From: Nothopassalora personata
Lineage: Eukaryota > Ascomycota > Dothideomycetes > Mycosphaerellales > Mycosphaerellaceae
Direction: 5' to 3'
Assembly (NCBI GenBank): GCA_033816765.1
Contig: CM066293.1
Span: 3,162,001 to 3,226,000, forward strand
DNA: 64,000 nucleotides
Each line of letters starts with the position of its first letter. Position 1 is the first letter of the stretch. The position numbers and the translations under genes were made by a program. The notes under the pieces were generated by a model. That model made no database searches. It was not told the origin of the DNA and saw only the letters and a list, made by a program, of their open reading frames with translations. Positions 54,649-64,000 of the stretch are shown one piece after another.

Positions 54649-55976
54649 TCAATCGAACTTTTTCTTCTTCCTGGAACAAGCGGTGAGCAAGACCTGTTTG
54701 ACCGCATCTTCCTGCTTGCTCTGACGCGTGTACTTTGACTGTGGAGGCCAATCGATGAATTCGACTTTATCGGCCTTGATGCGTTTCATATAGTCCAGGA
54801 AGCGATCATCTGTCCGGTCGACTCTTCTACGGCCGTGAAGTGGAGCTCCAGATTCTGCAGTTGAGAGTGGCGACCCAGGTGGCGAAGGAGAGACATTAAA
54901 TCGTCGTCGTGTACAAATCGGCGTTCCTCGTTCGTGCGCATACCTGGATTGAGGCATGGTACCGCATCCTCAAGCATGAGGGTGATGTGTCGAATCAGCG
55001 CAGTGTTTGTAGCACCGATCGACTTGATGAATTTACGGACGTTGAGGTAGCCGAGCTCTCGCCACTCATTCTCCCAGAATGACCCGTAGCGCTGTGTGCG
55101 CCGCTCGATCACGAAGTGATTTTCGCCGTAAAGTATGCTCCTGCCTGCAATAAATAGTCAGCCATGTGTAAACCAGAACAAGGTGCCACCATCGCATACC
55201 TTCTTCGTGTACTTGGCTGCAGCTGCGCAGAAGCTGAGAAGATCTGCTGAAGTTGTCGGGACAGCCAAAATTGAATGATCGATCTGACGTGAAGACCATT
55301 CGGTAGATCTCGTTGCGTAGCTCTGCAGGCAAATCAAGAAATCCTGCATACTTGCTACTCTTCGACTTCGACCTGGCGTTCAGACGCGCCAAGGTGCTTT
55401 GCGTCAGTCGGTCCGGTCTACTGTATGGCGCTGGCTGCCTAGTGATGGTCTCGGGGTCGAGTTGTAGCGTGATCGGACCTTGATGTCCGACCGGAATGTT
55501 TACGGTAAGGTGGATGGTGGTGTGATCTGCCGGTCGGGAGCTGGGGAGTCTGGTGCTTCATGTTCTGACGAATCTGAGTCTGACTCTGTGAGTGCTTCAA
55601 AATGATCGGGTGGCAGTGATGCTTCTGGCGATGGCGATCTCTTGCGCTTTCTCGTTGGTGCGACTGGTATGACTTCGCCATCGTTGTCGTCGAAATCGTC
55701 CTCCGACTCGTCACTGATGGCGATGGCCGAATCCTCGAATGGTGAATCTCGCTGCCGGGTTCGACACTTCCTGATTGCCCTGCCTTTGGCGTTGAAGTTG
55801 ATAGCAAAGTTGCCCTCACCTAGCTCCGGGCTGACATTGCGTTTGGGCTGCTTCAATCTCGCCATCGTCGAAAGCGTGGTAGGTGAGGCGGGTGGTGGTA
55901 GTGGTGGTAGTGGTGGTGGTGGTGGTGTTGGTGGCGGTGTTGTTGTGTCTGTTGTTGTTTCTGTGAAAGGTACCAA
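54649..55976 (-). CDS. F-box-like protein with disordered acidic N-terminus
   Basis: The C-terminal half begins SSKYAGFLDLPAELRNEIYR, a hallmark of the large fungal family of F-box-like proteins, then MVFTSDRSFNFG and HEEG. An intron at 55,199-55,145 (GTATGC...TGCAG, 55 nt) is followed by RSILYGENHFVIERR, LRHLGRHSQLQNLELHF and a basic end SRKKKKFD. The N-terminal half (55,976 or, more likely, ATG 55,865, MARLKQPKRNVSPELGEG) is acidic and Ser/Pro-rich with an RKRKRSPSP stretch that could be a nuclear signal. The halves are joined only if one base is added near 55,505 (CCC run), and another shift lies near 54,830. The linker LDPETITRQPAPYSRPDRLT supports a single gene. A substrate-adaptor role is inferred from the family. 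Confidence 0.6.
55880..55940. repeat. (GGT)n-type microsatellite
   Basis: Runs of GGTGGT with GTA and GTT interruptions, lying in the 5' region of the F-box-like gene, where they would encode Pro/Thr repeats if the upstream ATG at 55,976 were used. Confidence 0.8.
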
Positions 55977-56946
55977 GAAAGGGTTGTTGCGTGATTTGAT
56001 TGTTGGCCCTATTCCGCAGAAGGTGCGGGCTCGGGTCCTTGACCTAGTCGGAGAGCCCGGGCATTACTTCACTCCACGTGGCCGATGTAATAACGGACGG
56101 CAAGAGCACCTACAAGGAAGGTAGCGACAGCAACAATGCTCAGCAAATGGCAAGAACCAAGGTGAAGTCAGGACGTCGAACAAATTTTGTAGGGCGGCGG
56201 ATACGGCGATGATGAGCCGTCTGGGCAAGATGAGGGACTTGGTCTTAGTCACGTCGTCTACCTTGGGTCACTGTGGAGGATTCTCTGAGCTTGCATCTGA
56301 CTCTGCCCGCCGGCCCAAGTGACATTTCATGGGCTGTTTTGGAGGAGTGCCCACCAGCAGGATGGTGCTTGCTACACCTACAACACGAAGAGGCAGAAGT
56401 CTGTTTGGCTTGCACTCCGCCTTCGTCAAGGTGACGATTCTGGATGCCTTGGTCACCGAGTCGCGCGCCAACGTTGCATGTGTGCAGCGTGTCGGGTCCG
56501 CCGCCTTCATCGCAGGCGCCTCATACGCACTGCACTGCACTGCACTGCAGTAGGCATTTGCCGCGAAGGAGCCATGCGTAAAGAGCTCCAGGCTGCGAGC
56601 CGCTGAAGTATCGCATACTGGTCTACCGCGCGAACCATTTGAGATGGTTGTCCCTCCTCGCCATGTCTCGGGCTAGCCTGCCCTGCAACGACGATGGAAC
56701 GACTGGCGCATCTCGGCTTCCAAGGACTGGAGCGCCGGCCGGAGAGATAGAGGCGAATTGGTCGGGGGCGTGATGTTAGGAGAACGGAGCCAGCCACGGC
56801 GAAAATAAAACCTCGCTTGGCGGCAGCAGCCGAAGATCCTGTCGGTCAGATTTCTGGGTGCCGCCATCACCACCTGCAGGCACATGAACAAGTCGTAAAG
56901 GTTCAACGTTCCTCATGGACGCCACACACCACACCCGACAGCAACG
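55977..56946. other. intergenic stretch between divergent genes
   Basis: About 970 bp separating the F-box-like gene and gpn3. It includes a GCACT repeat (CTGCACTGCACTGCACTGCAG, about 56,528-56,548). Several frames exist but none is convincing. Confidence 0.4.
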
Positions 56947-57837
56947 ATGGGATCCAAATATGGCACCATCGTCATGGGCCCTGCCGGCGCGGGCAAGACG
57001 ACTTTCTGCACCGCCATGATACAGCATCTCAAGAACAACCGCCGATCATGTTTCTACATCAACCTCGACCCGGCCGCCGAAGACTTCGCGTACGAGCCCG
57101 ACGTCGACATCAAGGATCTCATCTCCCTCGAGGATGTCATGGAAGAGTTGCACCTGGGCCCGAACGGTGGTCTCATCTACTGCTTCGAGTTCCTCATGGA
57201 GAATCTCGACTTCTTGACAGATCCGCTGGAAAGCGTGACCGAAGAATACTTGATCATCATCGACATGCCTGGCCAAATCGAATTATACACGCATGTGCCG
57301 ATCGTGCCTCAGCTGATCCACCATCTCACCAGAGGAAGCCTCAACATCAGCATGTGCGCAGCGTATCTCCTCGAGAGCTCCTTCATCGTCGATCGCGCAA
57401 AGTTCTTCTCCGGTACTCTCAGCGCGATGAGTGCCATGATCATGTTGGAGTTGCCTCATGTGAACATTCTGAGCAAGATGGACCAAGTGAAGGGGCAAGT
57501 CGCAAGGAAAGAGCTGAAGCGATTCATCGATCCAGATACCAGCTTGTTGCAAGATGCGCCGGAGAGCGGGCTTGTCTATGAGTTCAAGGAGGACTTGGAC
57601 AACCATGACGCTGATCATGTCAAGGATATCATGACTGGAACATCTTTCGCGAGACTCAACCAAGCAGTTGGCCAGCTGATCGATGACTTCAGTTTGGTGT
57701 CCTTTTTGAAGCTCGATGCACAGGACGAAGACAGCGTCGGAGCAGTGCTCAGCTACATTGACGATGCCATTCAGTTCCATGAAGCACAAGAGCCGAAAGA
57801 GCCAAACGACGATCTTGGAGACACAGATATGGTTTGA
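56947..57837 (+). CDS. gpn3: GPN-loop GTPase 3
   Basis: A single intact exon of 296 codons. The P-loop is GPAGAGKTT (residues 11-19), the diagnostic GPN loop is HLGPNGGL with GPN at 71-73, the G3 region is DMPGQIELYTH (106-116) and the G4-like motif is LSKMDQV. The end is acidic (EPKEPNDDLGDTDMV). GPN3 acts with GPN1 in assembly and nuclear import of RNA polymerase II, mainly in the cytosol. Length and motif order fit GPN3 (about 280-300 aa) better than GPN2. It is the one gene in this contig with no frame damage. Confidence 0.93.
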   Translation: MGSKYGTIVMGPAGAGKTTFCTAMIQHLKNNRRSCFYINLDPAAEDFAYEPDVDIKDLISLEDVMEELHLGPNGGLIYCFEFLMENLDFLTDPLESVTEEYLIIIDMPGQIELYTHVPIVPQLIHHLTRGSLNISMCAAYLLESSFIVDRAKFFSGTLSAMSAMIMLELPHVNILSKMDQVKGQVARKELKRFIDPDTSLLQDAPESGLVYEFKEDLDNHDADHVKDIMTGTSFARLNQAVGQLIDDFSLVSFLKLDAQDEDSVGAVLSYIDDAIQFHEAQEPKEPNDDLGDTDMV

Positions 57838-58615
57838 GGTAGTCACGAGGGAACCCTCCAGCGTCTACGCCTCCCAGACACAGAACCTGCATTTGGACAG
57901 TCTGTAGAGCAGCTACCCTTAGGACGATCGATCTTGAGGCAACAATTCAATGCCGTCCACACCGAGCGACGCTATGCGAACAGCACGAGGCATCAGGACT
58001 TTCTGCAACACGACTCTCCCAAGTCGCCAGCAAGCGATTCTATGGAGACTGGCGCATCTGCGGTATGAAGCTCATTACGACGCCACACAATATGGGAATG
58101 TGCCCGCAAAATCGCGTAGCTGAGGTGGGATCGCGCGGCCACATTCTCAGCCCGCGCTGATCACTCCGCTCGAGTGTCAATGTGCTCCCACATCATCATC
58201 GTCCTGCTGCGAAAGAACCATCATTTCGATAAATAGATACAGAACAGGAAAGATGAAGCCATCGTGCCAGTCAGCTTCGGCTTCGGCATGTTATGCTGTA
58301 CAGTAGCTGCAACACCCCACATTCATGTGCCGTCTTCCATACTTTCTTTAGACTTCACATCCTTTACATGACGTCTGCTTGAGCGGTTGGCCAGCAAATA
58401 GTCGCGCTGTACCTCTCTCGTCATCACGTTGATATTATGGCCAAGCTTTCCAGTGAGATTCAGCCTCTTTCCTTCGCTCCAGCGAAGATTTGATGAAGCT
58501 TTGTTCTGTGTTCGACTTCACGTGGAATCCATACTATTATCAGAACGCGACAACATCAACAGAGTAGAACAGCATGAAGCAACGATAACGAAAGTCAACA
58601 TCCCAGCACCTCAAA
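57838..58615. other. intergenic stretch between gpn3 and the transporter gene
   Basis: About 780 bp of 3' flank and promoter region. No gene recognised. Confidence 0.45.
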
Positions 58616-58926
58616 ATGTCAGACGACTCCTTCGACTCGGTGACCAAATCTGGGCCACCGAATGGCAGTACTACTCCACATCAAGAAAACGCCAACAGCA
58701 ATGGCCACCGCAAATCCGAGCCCTCCAACGAAGGCCTCAAACACCGCCTTCCCTTTGCGCTCTGGCTCAAAGATCAGTGAGTAAGCCCAGGTACAATAGC
58801 CATAGTGCAACACCTGAGCCACACTCACAACGCTCATGGCTGCTGGCCCTTCTCTCTGATTCACATAGGCTGACCTACTCTGCCTTGAGCTTCACCTGGT
58901 CCTGGTTCACCTGCACGCAATCCACC
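58616..58926 (+). CDS. 5' part of a SLAC1/TDT-family transporter, cut by the gap
   Basis: Exon 1 (58,616-58,776) encodes a hydrophilic N-tail MSDDSFDSVTKSGPPNGSTT ending LKHRLPFALWLKD; intron 58,777-58,868 (GTGAGT...CATAG, 92 nt); exon 2 reads QLTYSALSFTWSWFTCTQST and then the N run. The FTW.WFT.T.ST motif is the start of the first transmembrane segment of fungal malate/sulfite efflux carriers (TDT/SLAC1/TehA family). The rest of the ten-helix protein is not found after the gap, so it is missing or misplaced. Confidence 0.6.
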
Positions 58927-59026
58927 NNNNNNNNNNNNNNNNNNNNNNNNNNNNNNNNNNNNNNNNNNNNNNNNNNNNNNNNNNNNNNNNNNNNNNNNNN
59001 NNNNNNNNNNNNNNNNNNNNNNNNNN
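58927..59026. other. assembly gap, 100 N
   Basis: Exactly 100 N. The transporter frame does not resume on the right side. Confidence 0.98.
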
Positions 59027-61110
59027 GTCGTCCAACCTCAGCACCTGGGATGGCGTCAAAGCGAGTGGTAGACGGGGAGGCTCCAGGGGCAATGCTTGCC
59101 CGCCTCGTGCGGTCTGGAGGAATGTATGCGCCGCACCGAATGCTTGCCTCGGCGCGTCGATGGAGGATGGCACTGCTGGAGGGAGTCCTAAGAGTAAAGG
59201 GCGCAGACCAGGAGATCTATCGTTCAGTGGAAATATGCTATGGCCGACGTGCGTACGACGTGAGCATTCACACCGACGCTCTGGGAACAACGTCGGGATG
59301 CACTGGGGGGGTGACAGCGACAAGGGTCGAGCGAATGTGCATGGCCCCCTGTAGCGGCTGTTTCCGTGGCGGAGAGACTGGATGCCGTGCACTGCGCTAG
59401 ACTGTCACGTGGCTGTGTGTGAATTGGCGGAGTTGTCCAGGCTTGCACCCTGCGCTGCGAATAACGGAGCAGCAGGAAGCATCGTCAATGGTTGGTGGGT
59501 CAGCCGCTGAGATTCTCAAGGGGGACTCCTGCAGCTCTGGTACTGTACTGTATGCACGCCCCTGATCCCGAAGTCGATGGCTACAAAGCCGGCGCCATGC
59601 GCAGCAGCGCAGCTTCTCTAGCTGCTGACACCAGTCACACACCGTCCGCAACGCCGTCTCATAGCTCTCGTCATCCTGCCAGGTACCAGTGGGCATCCTC
59701 CACTTGTCATTCGACGTGAACGCGAAGGAAGGGCAGACCTACAGCATACTGTAGTATCAAGTAATACACCCCGGCTGTCAACGACAACCATATGCCTGCA
59801 CTCACTATCGAACTTGACCTTCTCAGCACCCCCCTCCATATCCAGTCCTTCGTAACCTCCATCCAGCCAAATTCTCCGTCTACATCCCAGATGTCTTCAT
59901 TTGTAAAGTCCAGCATGAAGCGCAGGCTATCGAAACTGTGAACAGGTCATCTGGACCAGCATCTCCAAGTACACTCCTCCACATTGGGCGATTGACTGAG
60001 TCGCACGGCCGATGAAGATCTCACGTTGATTAAGGCGCAATCGCCATTCAGCCTATCCGTCCGTATAGTACAGTACTGCATCGTTTCTGGCACGTTTCCA
60101 GTCTCTCTCGATCACGAATTCGAAGCTCGCCTTCAGGCCAGGCGAGGATCTCACAAGAAAACGCCACAGGAAACACCGTCTCTTCACATCCGCAACCTGC
60201 AGACACGAAAAGCGACGCCGAACACTCTCAACGCGGTCGAACATACTACTGTAACGCATTTGACCGAAACGGCAAGCAGAAGAAAACCCACCACACAGCA
60301 CATCCAGCGAGGAGACTTTGGGCCGTCTGGCCAATGGCTCTGGTTCCCATCAAAACCACATGCCATAATGCAGGGCGTCCACCAATCTCATGACCTCGTC
60401 TGCACCATTTCCCCATCAATGCAGCCAACACGAACTGTCCTGAGCCGTGTACAGTATATACCACTGCGCGACTCCTGTCTACTTACTGCCATACCAGCGC
60501 ACAACTCGCGTCTACCTACTGCAGTCCACAGCAGCATCGGTCTACGCCAACGCGCGAAGGTAGAGCGAGGCAATGCGGGTGCGCCCAGTGCTTCGCCTGG
60601 ACCCCGGTGTAGCTGGACGCCTCATCATGCGCAGCAAGCGGTCTGGGAAGCGACATGCTAACTCGGAGCACTGTGCTGATCTGTCAAGCCTACTCGACTC
60701 TGTGTAAGAGTGATGGAGAATCCCCTGATGGCTCGCCTCACCGCAAAGCTGAGCGCAAGAATGCACCCTGAAGCTTTAAATGTCCCGCGGCAGTGCCTCG
60801 TGACAAGCCGTGATTGAACACGTACGCGAGTAGTGGACTAATGACTACAGACCCCCTTGGAGCGTGCTTCACCGTCTCCAGTTTCGTGAATGGGTACCCG
60901 TCGTGTGAACGTGACAGTTGCAATGCATATCTGTCCTGTCACTGCCTCATGTCTCGTGTCTCCTTAGCCTACAAAGTACCAAGATGCTCGAGCGCTTGAC
61001 TACTGCAGGTCTTACCAAACTGTGCTGAGATTCCACAGTAAAGTACACCCCTTCTTCTTCTTCTCCTTCACCTCTGCCTTTCACGCTCCCTCGCCGCCAA
61101 ATCCCTCCAT
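59027..61110. other. stretch without a convincing gene
   Basis: About 2.1 kb. A minus-strand piece at about 59,990-59,780 reads DSLRFMLDFTNEDIWDVDGE, FGWMEVTKDWIW, which looks protein-like and may be an exon of an unrecognised gene. A plus frame of 211 codons at 60,026-60,661 is rich in Thr, His and Ser with no structure I trust. Nothing else can be supported. Confidence 0.35.
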
Positions 61111-64000
61111 CTAAAGCGTCTCCCACCCACCAGGGTTAATATCCGCCTCCAACTTCCTACTAATAACACTGGGCACCATATGCCCCAACCACACCTCCCT
61201 CAACAACTTATCATATCTTCTCTGGTTCAAAAACAACTGATGATGCCTTCTCAACGTCGGATCCGGCTCGCCATGTCTATCCAGATACGGCGCATGCGCG
61301 AAACTTCCCGTTCCTGGTCCATGGCAGAACAAAACCATGCACTTCCTAATGTTGATGAAAATGCCCGTTTTCAACCCGTGTTTCCGCATGTGTTGATAGC
61401 AGCCACCAAGATTCTTCTCAACCATACAGCAGACCGCTTGTGAGCAGAAAATCTCACCGCAGAGAAGACAGACAGCCGGGTCTTGGATATCCTTGCCGGT
61501 TGTGGGGCAGCGGCGTTTTATGGCGGCCTCGGTGAGGGTGTCGTAGTTCTTGGGAAGGCCGACGAGTTCGTAGATGGCAGGGTGCGGGATGCGGACAATG
61601 CCTCTGCCTTGGTCTTCGATGTGGTGCGCCTGTTCGATCCATCGGGTTGTGATCTGTCGGAGGTTGTGGCCGGCTTCGTCTTTGGCGAGGTAAATGCCAC
61701 AGAGGTCGTCGATTGAATGGACGTGCAGTAGTGCTGTGAGACGATCTATTTCGGGAGCCGATGGGTCCATGTTGTAAGGGCACTCGAAGTCCAGACCGTA
61801 GCGTACTACCATAAGGACGGCACACTTTCGTAGAAAAGCGAGAGCGTACTTCTCGGCGAGCTGGCGCAGCTCTTCCATGTATGGACCTTCGAACCCACTA
61901 GGCTCTGGACCCCATCTCGTGTGGTATACGAAACGCGCAAAGCGCTGGTCGGGCGATGAGCCAGCAGCGCAGGAGCCTTGAGCGAGAGGTCGACTGTTCA
62001 AGAGTGGATGGAGCACAAACAATGCCTTCACGATCTCAGCCCAGTAACATAGCTGCAGAATGGAGTTGGCTTCTGCAACACTCGATCCAAGGAGTGCGAG
62101 CCAATCAGAGAAGAACAGAAAGATATCATCCTGGAACAGCAGCTTCGAGTTCAGTCTGAAGCTGCGTTCTCCCAGATCATACCCAGTGTTGGCTTCATTG
62201 CCAATTAGCTGAGCCATAGCCAAGTCACGTCTCCGAATCGTCTCCCTGGCAATCGTGCTCGAACCCGATCGAAGCATATTCATCGCCAGATGACTCTCAA
62301 TCGTCTCTGACAGAATGCGCAGATGCGTCAAACTCTGCTCGGAAAATTCCGACACCAAGGATGTTGCGAGTGGATCATTGCCAACGCCACGATGCGAAAT
62401 CTCGAAAGCTGAGATTGTCATACCAAGAGCGCGAGACATTGCGATTGTGGGATTATCGTTTCTCAGCACGCCTTCGTCGATTGGGATGAGCTTGTTGGCT
62501 TTGATTGAGTCCTCGCAGCGTCGATATGCGCTCAACAGGTCGTTGAACCTCAGCATCTCTGCCGAATTAGACAGGATCTCGGGCTGTGCTACTGTCGGAT
62601 TGGAATTGCTCAGCCCAAACAGCCTCGAAAGTGTATGGCCTCTTCTTAGGGGATAGCGCGCCTGGATCGGACTGATGGGCGATGTGGTGCTGTCCAGCGA
62701 CAGATCATTGAAGTTCTGTACCAGAGTAGGAGCAAACATACTCGTCACGTACTGTACCGCCCGGTAAGAATACATGTCGCTCACTTGCTGGTGATGTTGC
62801 ATTGCAAATGATGCAGCATTGAGGAACGAGTAGTCAACGGGGTAGTCCTCGTACACGTTGGCAAGCCAATCGGAGAGGTTCTTGGCTGCGTGCAATTCAT
62901 GTTCGGGAGTGCATTCTTTCTCCTTCCAAACGATGGGCAGGAAGGTGTTTCCGAGCGCTTTGCAGAGAGGACATATGAACTCTTTGAAATCGATTCGCTC
63001 AGGGTGCTTTCTGGCAATCTGCGATCCATGCCGTCGAGATGTGGCAGCAAGGTATTGCTCGAAGCAGTTGTAGTGCATTATGTGCCCACAGCTGGTTGAC
63101 ACTGGGCCTTTAATGCCGCCTGGCTGATGTGGGAAGCCCTTTGAAAGTTCCTGTCTCTCGACGGTGGTTGCTTTGCCGTCGGGGCCGATACGCTGCACAT
63201 CACGTTTGTTGGCACCAGCAACTCCAAAGGGTCGTATGTCATCGGCAGAACGATCCAAGCTAGTCGGTATACGCGACACCTCATCGAGATAGTCCGGGTC
63301 CTCTACAGGCGTTGAGCGAAGGATGTTGCTTTCTCCGAAGAAGGCGAAGGTACCATACAAGCGGTTGTCGTCTGTCTCTTCCTGGCACAGTATGCATGTC
63401 CCGGTAGGGAAGCTCCAGGTCTTGCGGTACTCGACCTTCTCGGGCTCTTCAGTGATGGACATGTCGTCTTCGAAATCATCGAGCTCATCACCGAAAGCCA
63501 GACCTTGGTTCTGCAAGAAGTTGTTCTGTTGTTCCTTCATCTTGGCCATGACCTTGGCTTGACGTGCAAGTGCTTCTTGCTTCTTGCGCTCTTTGTCTTC
63601 CAGCGAGAGCGATGCCGGAGAGCTACTATCTCCACGATCGAGCATTGCGCCCAGTGCACCAACGGCAGACAGCTTTTCTGGCTGTCGCATCTGCATCTTG
63701 CGTAAGACGTTCTTGATTGCAGGCTGGCAGGCTGTGTAGTCATCCATACCACCTATTGTCAACAGGAGCGAGACCAGCGTAGTCTGGGTGCTTGGCAGAG
63801 TAGGACTGCTTGCTGTGAAGGTACACGTCGTTGATGTCGCCAGCTTGACGAAGCCCTTTTCTGCATCGCTTCTATCCTCGACAACAGCCAGCAGGATGAG
63901 ATGCAGCACCATGTGAAGAAATGTCTCGACTCTCGTGACCTGTACTTTCGATGCAACTTCTTTTACATGGACCGCAAAATGTAGTGCTGATGCTGCTAGT
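61111..64000 (-). CDS. ubr1: E3 ubiquitin ligase Ubr1 (N-recognin), C-terminal part
   Basis: An uninterrupted frame from the window edge to 61,111 (963 codons including the stop; the start lies beyond the window). Seen in order: a helical segment (VHVKEVASKVQVTRVETFLH), a TCILCQEETDDNRLYG Cys pair, a RING-type region with TSCGHIMHYNCFEQYL and FICPLCK, a long helical region, and the C-terminal zinc-stabilised domain with CLLCGEIFCSQAVCC, GGCYQHMRKHGLKTG, ENLGGCY-like and LFCHGPGTGSFAHAPYLDRH, ending NPGGWETL. Ubr1 recognises destabilising N-terminal residues and ubiquitinates those proteins in the cytosol and nucleus. The UBR box and N-domain would be upstream, outside the window. No frameshift in 2.9 kb. 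Confidence 0.92.
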   Translation of the reverse strand, partial: LAASALHFAVHVKEVASKVQVTRVETFLHMVLHLILLAVVEDRSDAEKGFVKLATSTTCTFTASSPTLPSTQTTLVSLLLTIGGMDDYTACQPAIKNVLRKMQMRQPEKLSAVGALGAMLDRGDSSSPASLSLEDKERKKQEALARQAKVMAKMKEQQNNFLQNQGLAFGDELDDFEDDMSITEEPEKVEYRKTWSFPTGTCILCQEETDDNRLYGTFAFFGESNILRSTPVEDPDYLDEVSRIPTSLDRSADDIRPFGVAGANKRDVQRIGPDGKATTVERQELSKGFPHQPGGIKGPVSTSCGHIMHYNCFEQYLAATSRRHGSQIARKHPERIDFKEFICPLCKALGNTFLPIVWKEKECTPEHELHAAKNLSDWLANVYEDYPVDYSFLNAASFAMQHHQQVSDMYSYRAVQYVTSMFAPTLVQNFNDLSLDSTTSPISPIQARYPLRRGHTLSRLFGLSNSNPTVAQPEILSNSAEMLRFNDLLSAYRRCEDSIKANKLIPIDEGVLRNDNPTIAMSRALGMTISAFEISHRGVGNDPLATSLVSEFSEQSLTHLRILSETIESHLAMNMLRSGSSTIARETIRRRDLAMAQLIGNEANTGYDLGERSFRLNSKLLFQDDIFLFFSDWLALLGSSVAEANSILQLCYWAEIVKALFVLHPLLNSRPLAQGSCAAGSSPDQRFARFVYHTRWGPEPSGFEGPYMEELRQLAEKYALAFLRKCAVLMVVRYGLDFECPYNMDPSAPEIDRLTALLHVHSIDDLCGIYLAKDEAGHNLRQITTRWIEQAHHIEDQGRGIVRIPHPAIYELVGLPKNYDTLTEAAIKRRCPTTGKDIQDPAVCLLCGEIFCSQAVCCMVEKNLGGCYQHMRKHGLKTGIFINIRKCMVLFCHGPGTGSFAHAPYLDRHGEPDPTLRRHHQLFLNQRRYDKLLREVWLGHMVPSVISRKLEADINPGGWETL

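Noticed and set aside
58429..59400. Long plus-strand frame running across the N gap
   Set aside because: It exists only because N translates as unknown; the two sides belong to different contigs and the real splice sites of the transporter contradict it.
60026..60661. 211-codon plus-strand frame
   Set aside because: No domain, no start context and biased composition; kept only as a note in the intergenic entry.
61454..61825. Pro/Arg-rich minus-strand frame inside ubr1
   Set aside because: Alternative frame of a clearly coding region.
1..64000. tRNA or rRNA genes
   Set aside because: No convincing TPsiC/D-arm pair or rRNA sequence was seen; the only tRNA-like match is the copia primer site.

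Overview
The window looks like a filamentous ascomycete chromosome (Pezizomycotina, probably a dothideomycete; the class is a guess). Supporting signs are short GT-AG introns of about 50-60 nt, a FlbE-type developmental regulator, an Mtf2-domain protein, TTAGGG telomere repeats and massive RIP-type mutation. The sequence is three contigs joined by two runs of exactly 100 N (29,203-29,302 and 58,927-59,026). Layout: (1) 1-3.35 kb is ordinary coding sequence with a catalase-like haem protein gene. (2) About 3.4-32.3 kb is a repeat block saturated with RIP: CpA and TpG are almost absent, TpA is high and CpG is kept, so start codons and long reading frames have vanished. Reading through the RIP stops on both strands shows a Tc1/mariner transposase; satellite-like tandem repeats; a remnant resembling the module of fungal telomere-linked helicases; a complete Ty3/gypsy chromovirus (11,655-24,155, 198-bp LTRs, TSD GTAGC) with a complete Ty1/copia element inserted in its integrase (14,257-19,870, 247-bp LTRs, TSD GGTAC); a multi-frame unit I cannot assign (24.2-28.2 kb); a coiled-coil remnant; and about 34 TTAGGG repeats ending at the first N run. 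The G-rich strand points right, as at a true right-hand chromosome end. (3) Right of that gap is the 3' part of a second chromovirus of the same family (29.3-31.0 kb), then a degraded cysteine-rich gene. Both chromovirus copies carry the same antisense reading frame of about 310 codons between the chromodomain and the 3' LTR; this is the most novel signal I found. (4) 32.6-58.9 kb is gene-rich: Mtf2-like, a many-exon LEA-like protein, flbE, a copper amine oxidase relic, a small cysteine-rich secreted protein with one nonsense codon, a Baeyer-Villiger monooxygenase, DPH5, SPT3 (with a 2-kb first intron hosting another gene), PRP6, an F-box-like protein, GPN3 and the 5' end of a SLAC1/TDT transporter cut by the second gap. 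Most genes in this contig contain single-base frameshifts, often in short G or C runs. Because essential genes are hit, consensus errors are more likely than real decay. (5) 59.0-64.0 kb carries the 3' part of UBR1, intact over 2.9 kb. The housekeeping genes serve unrelated processes (splicing, SAGA transcription, diphthamide synthesis, RNA polymerase II assembly, N-degron proteolysis) and there is no biosynthetic cluster. The window is best read as a subtelomere (left contig) scaffolded, perhaps wrongly, to an internal gene-rich segment.
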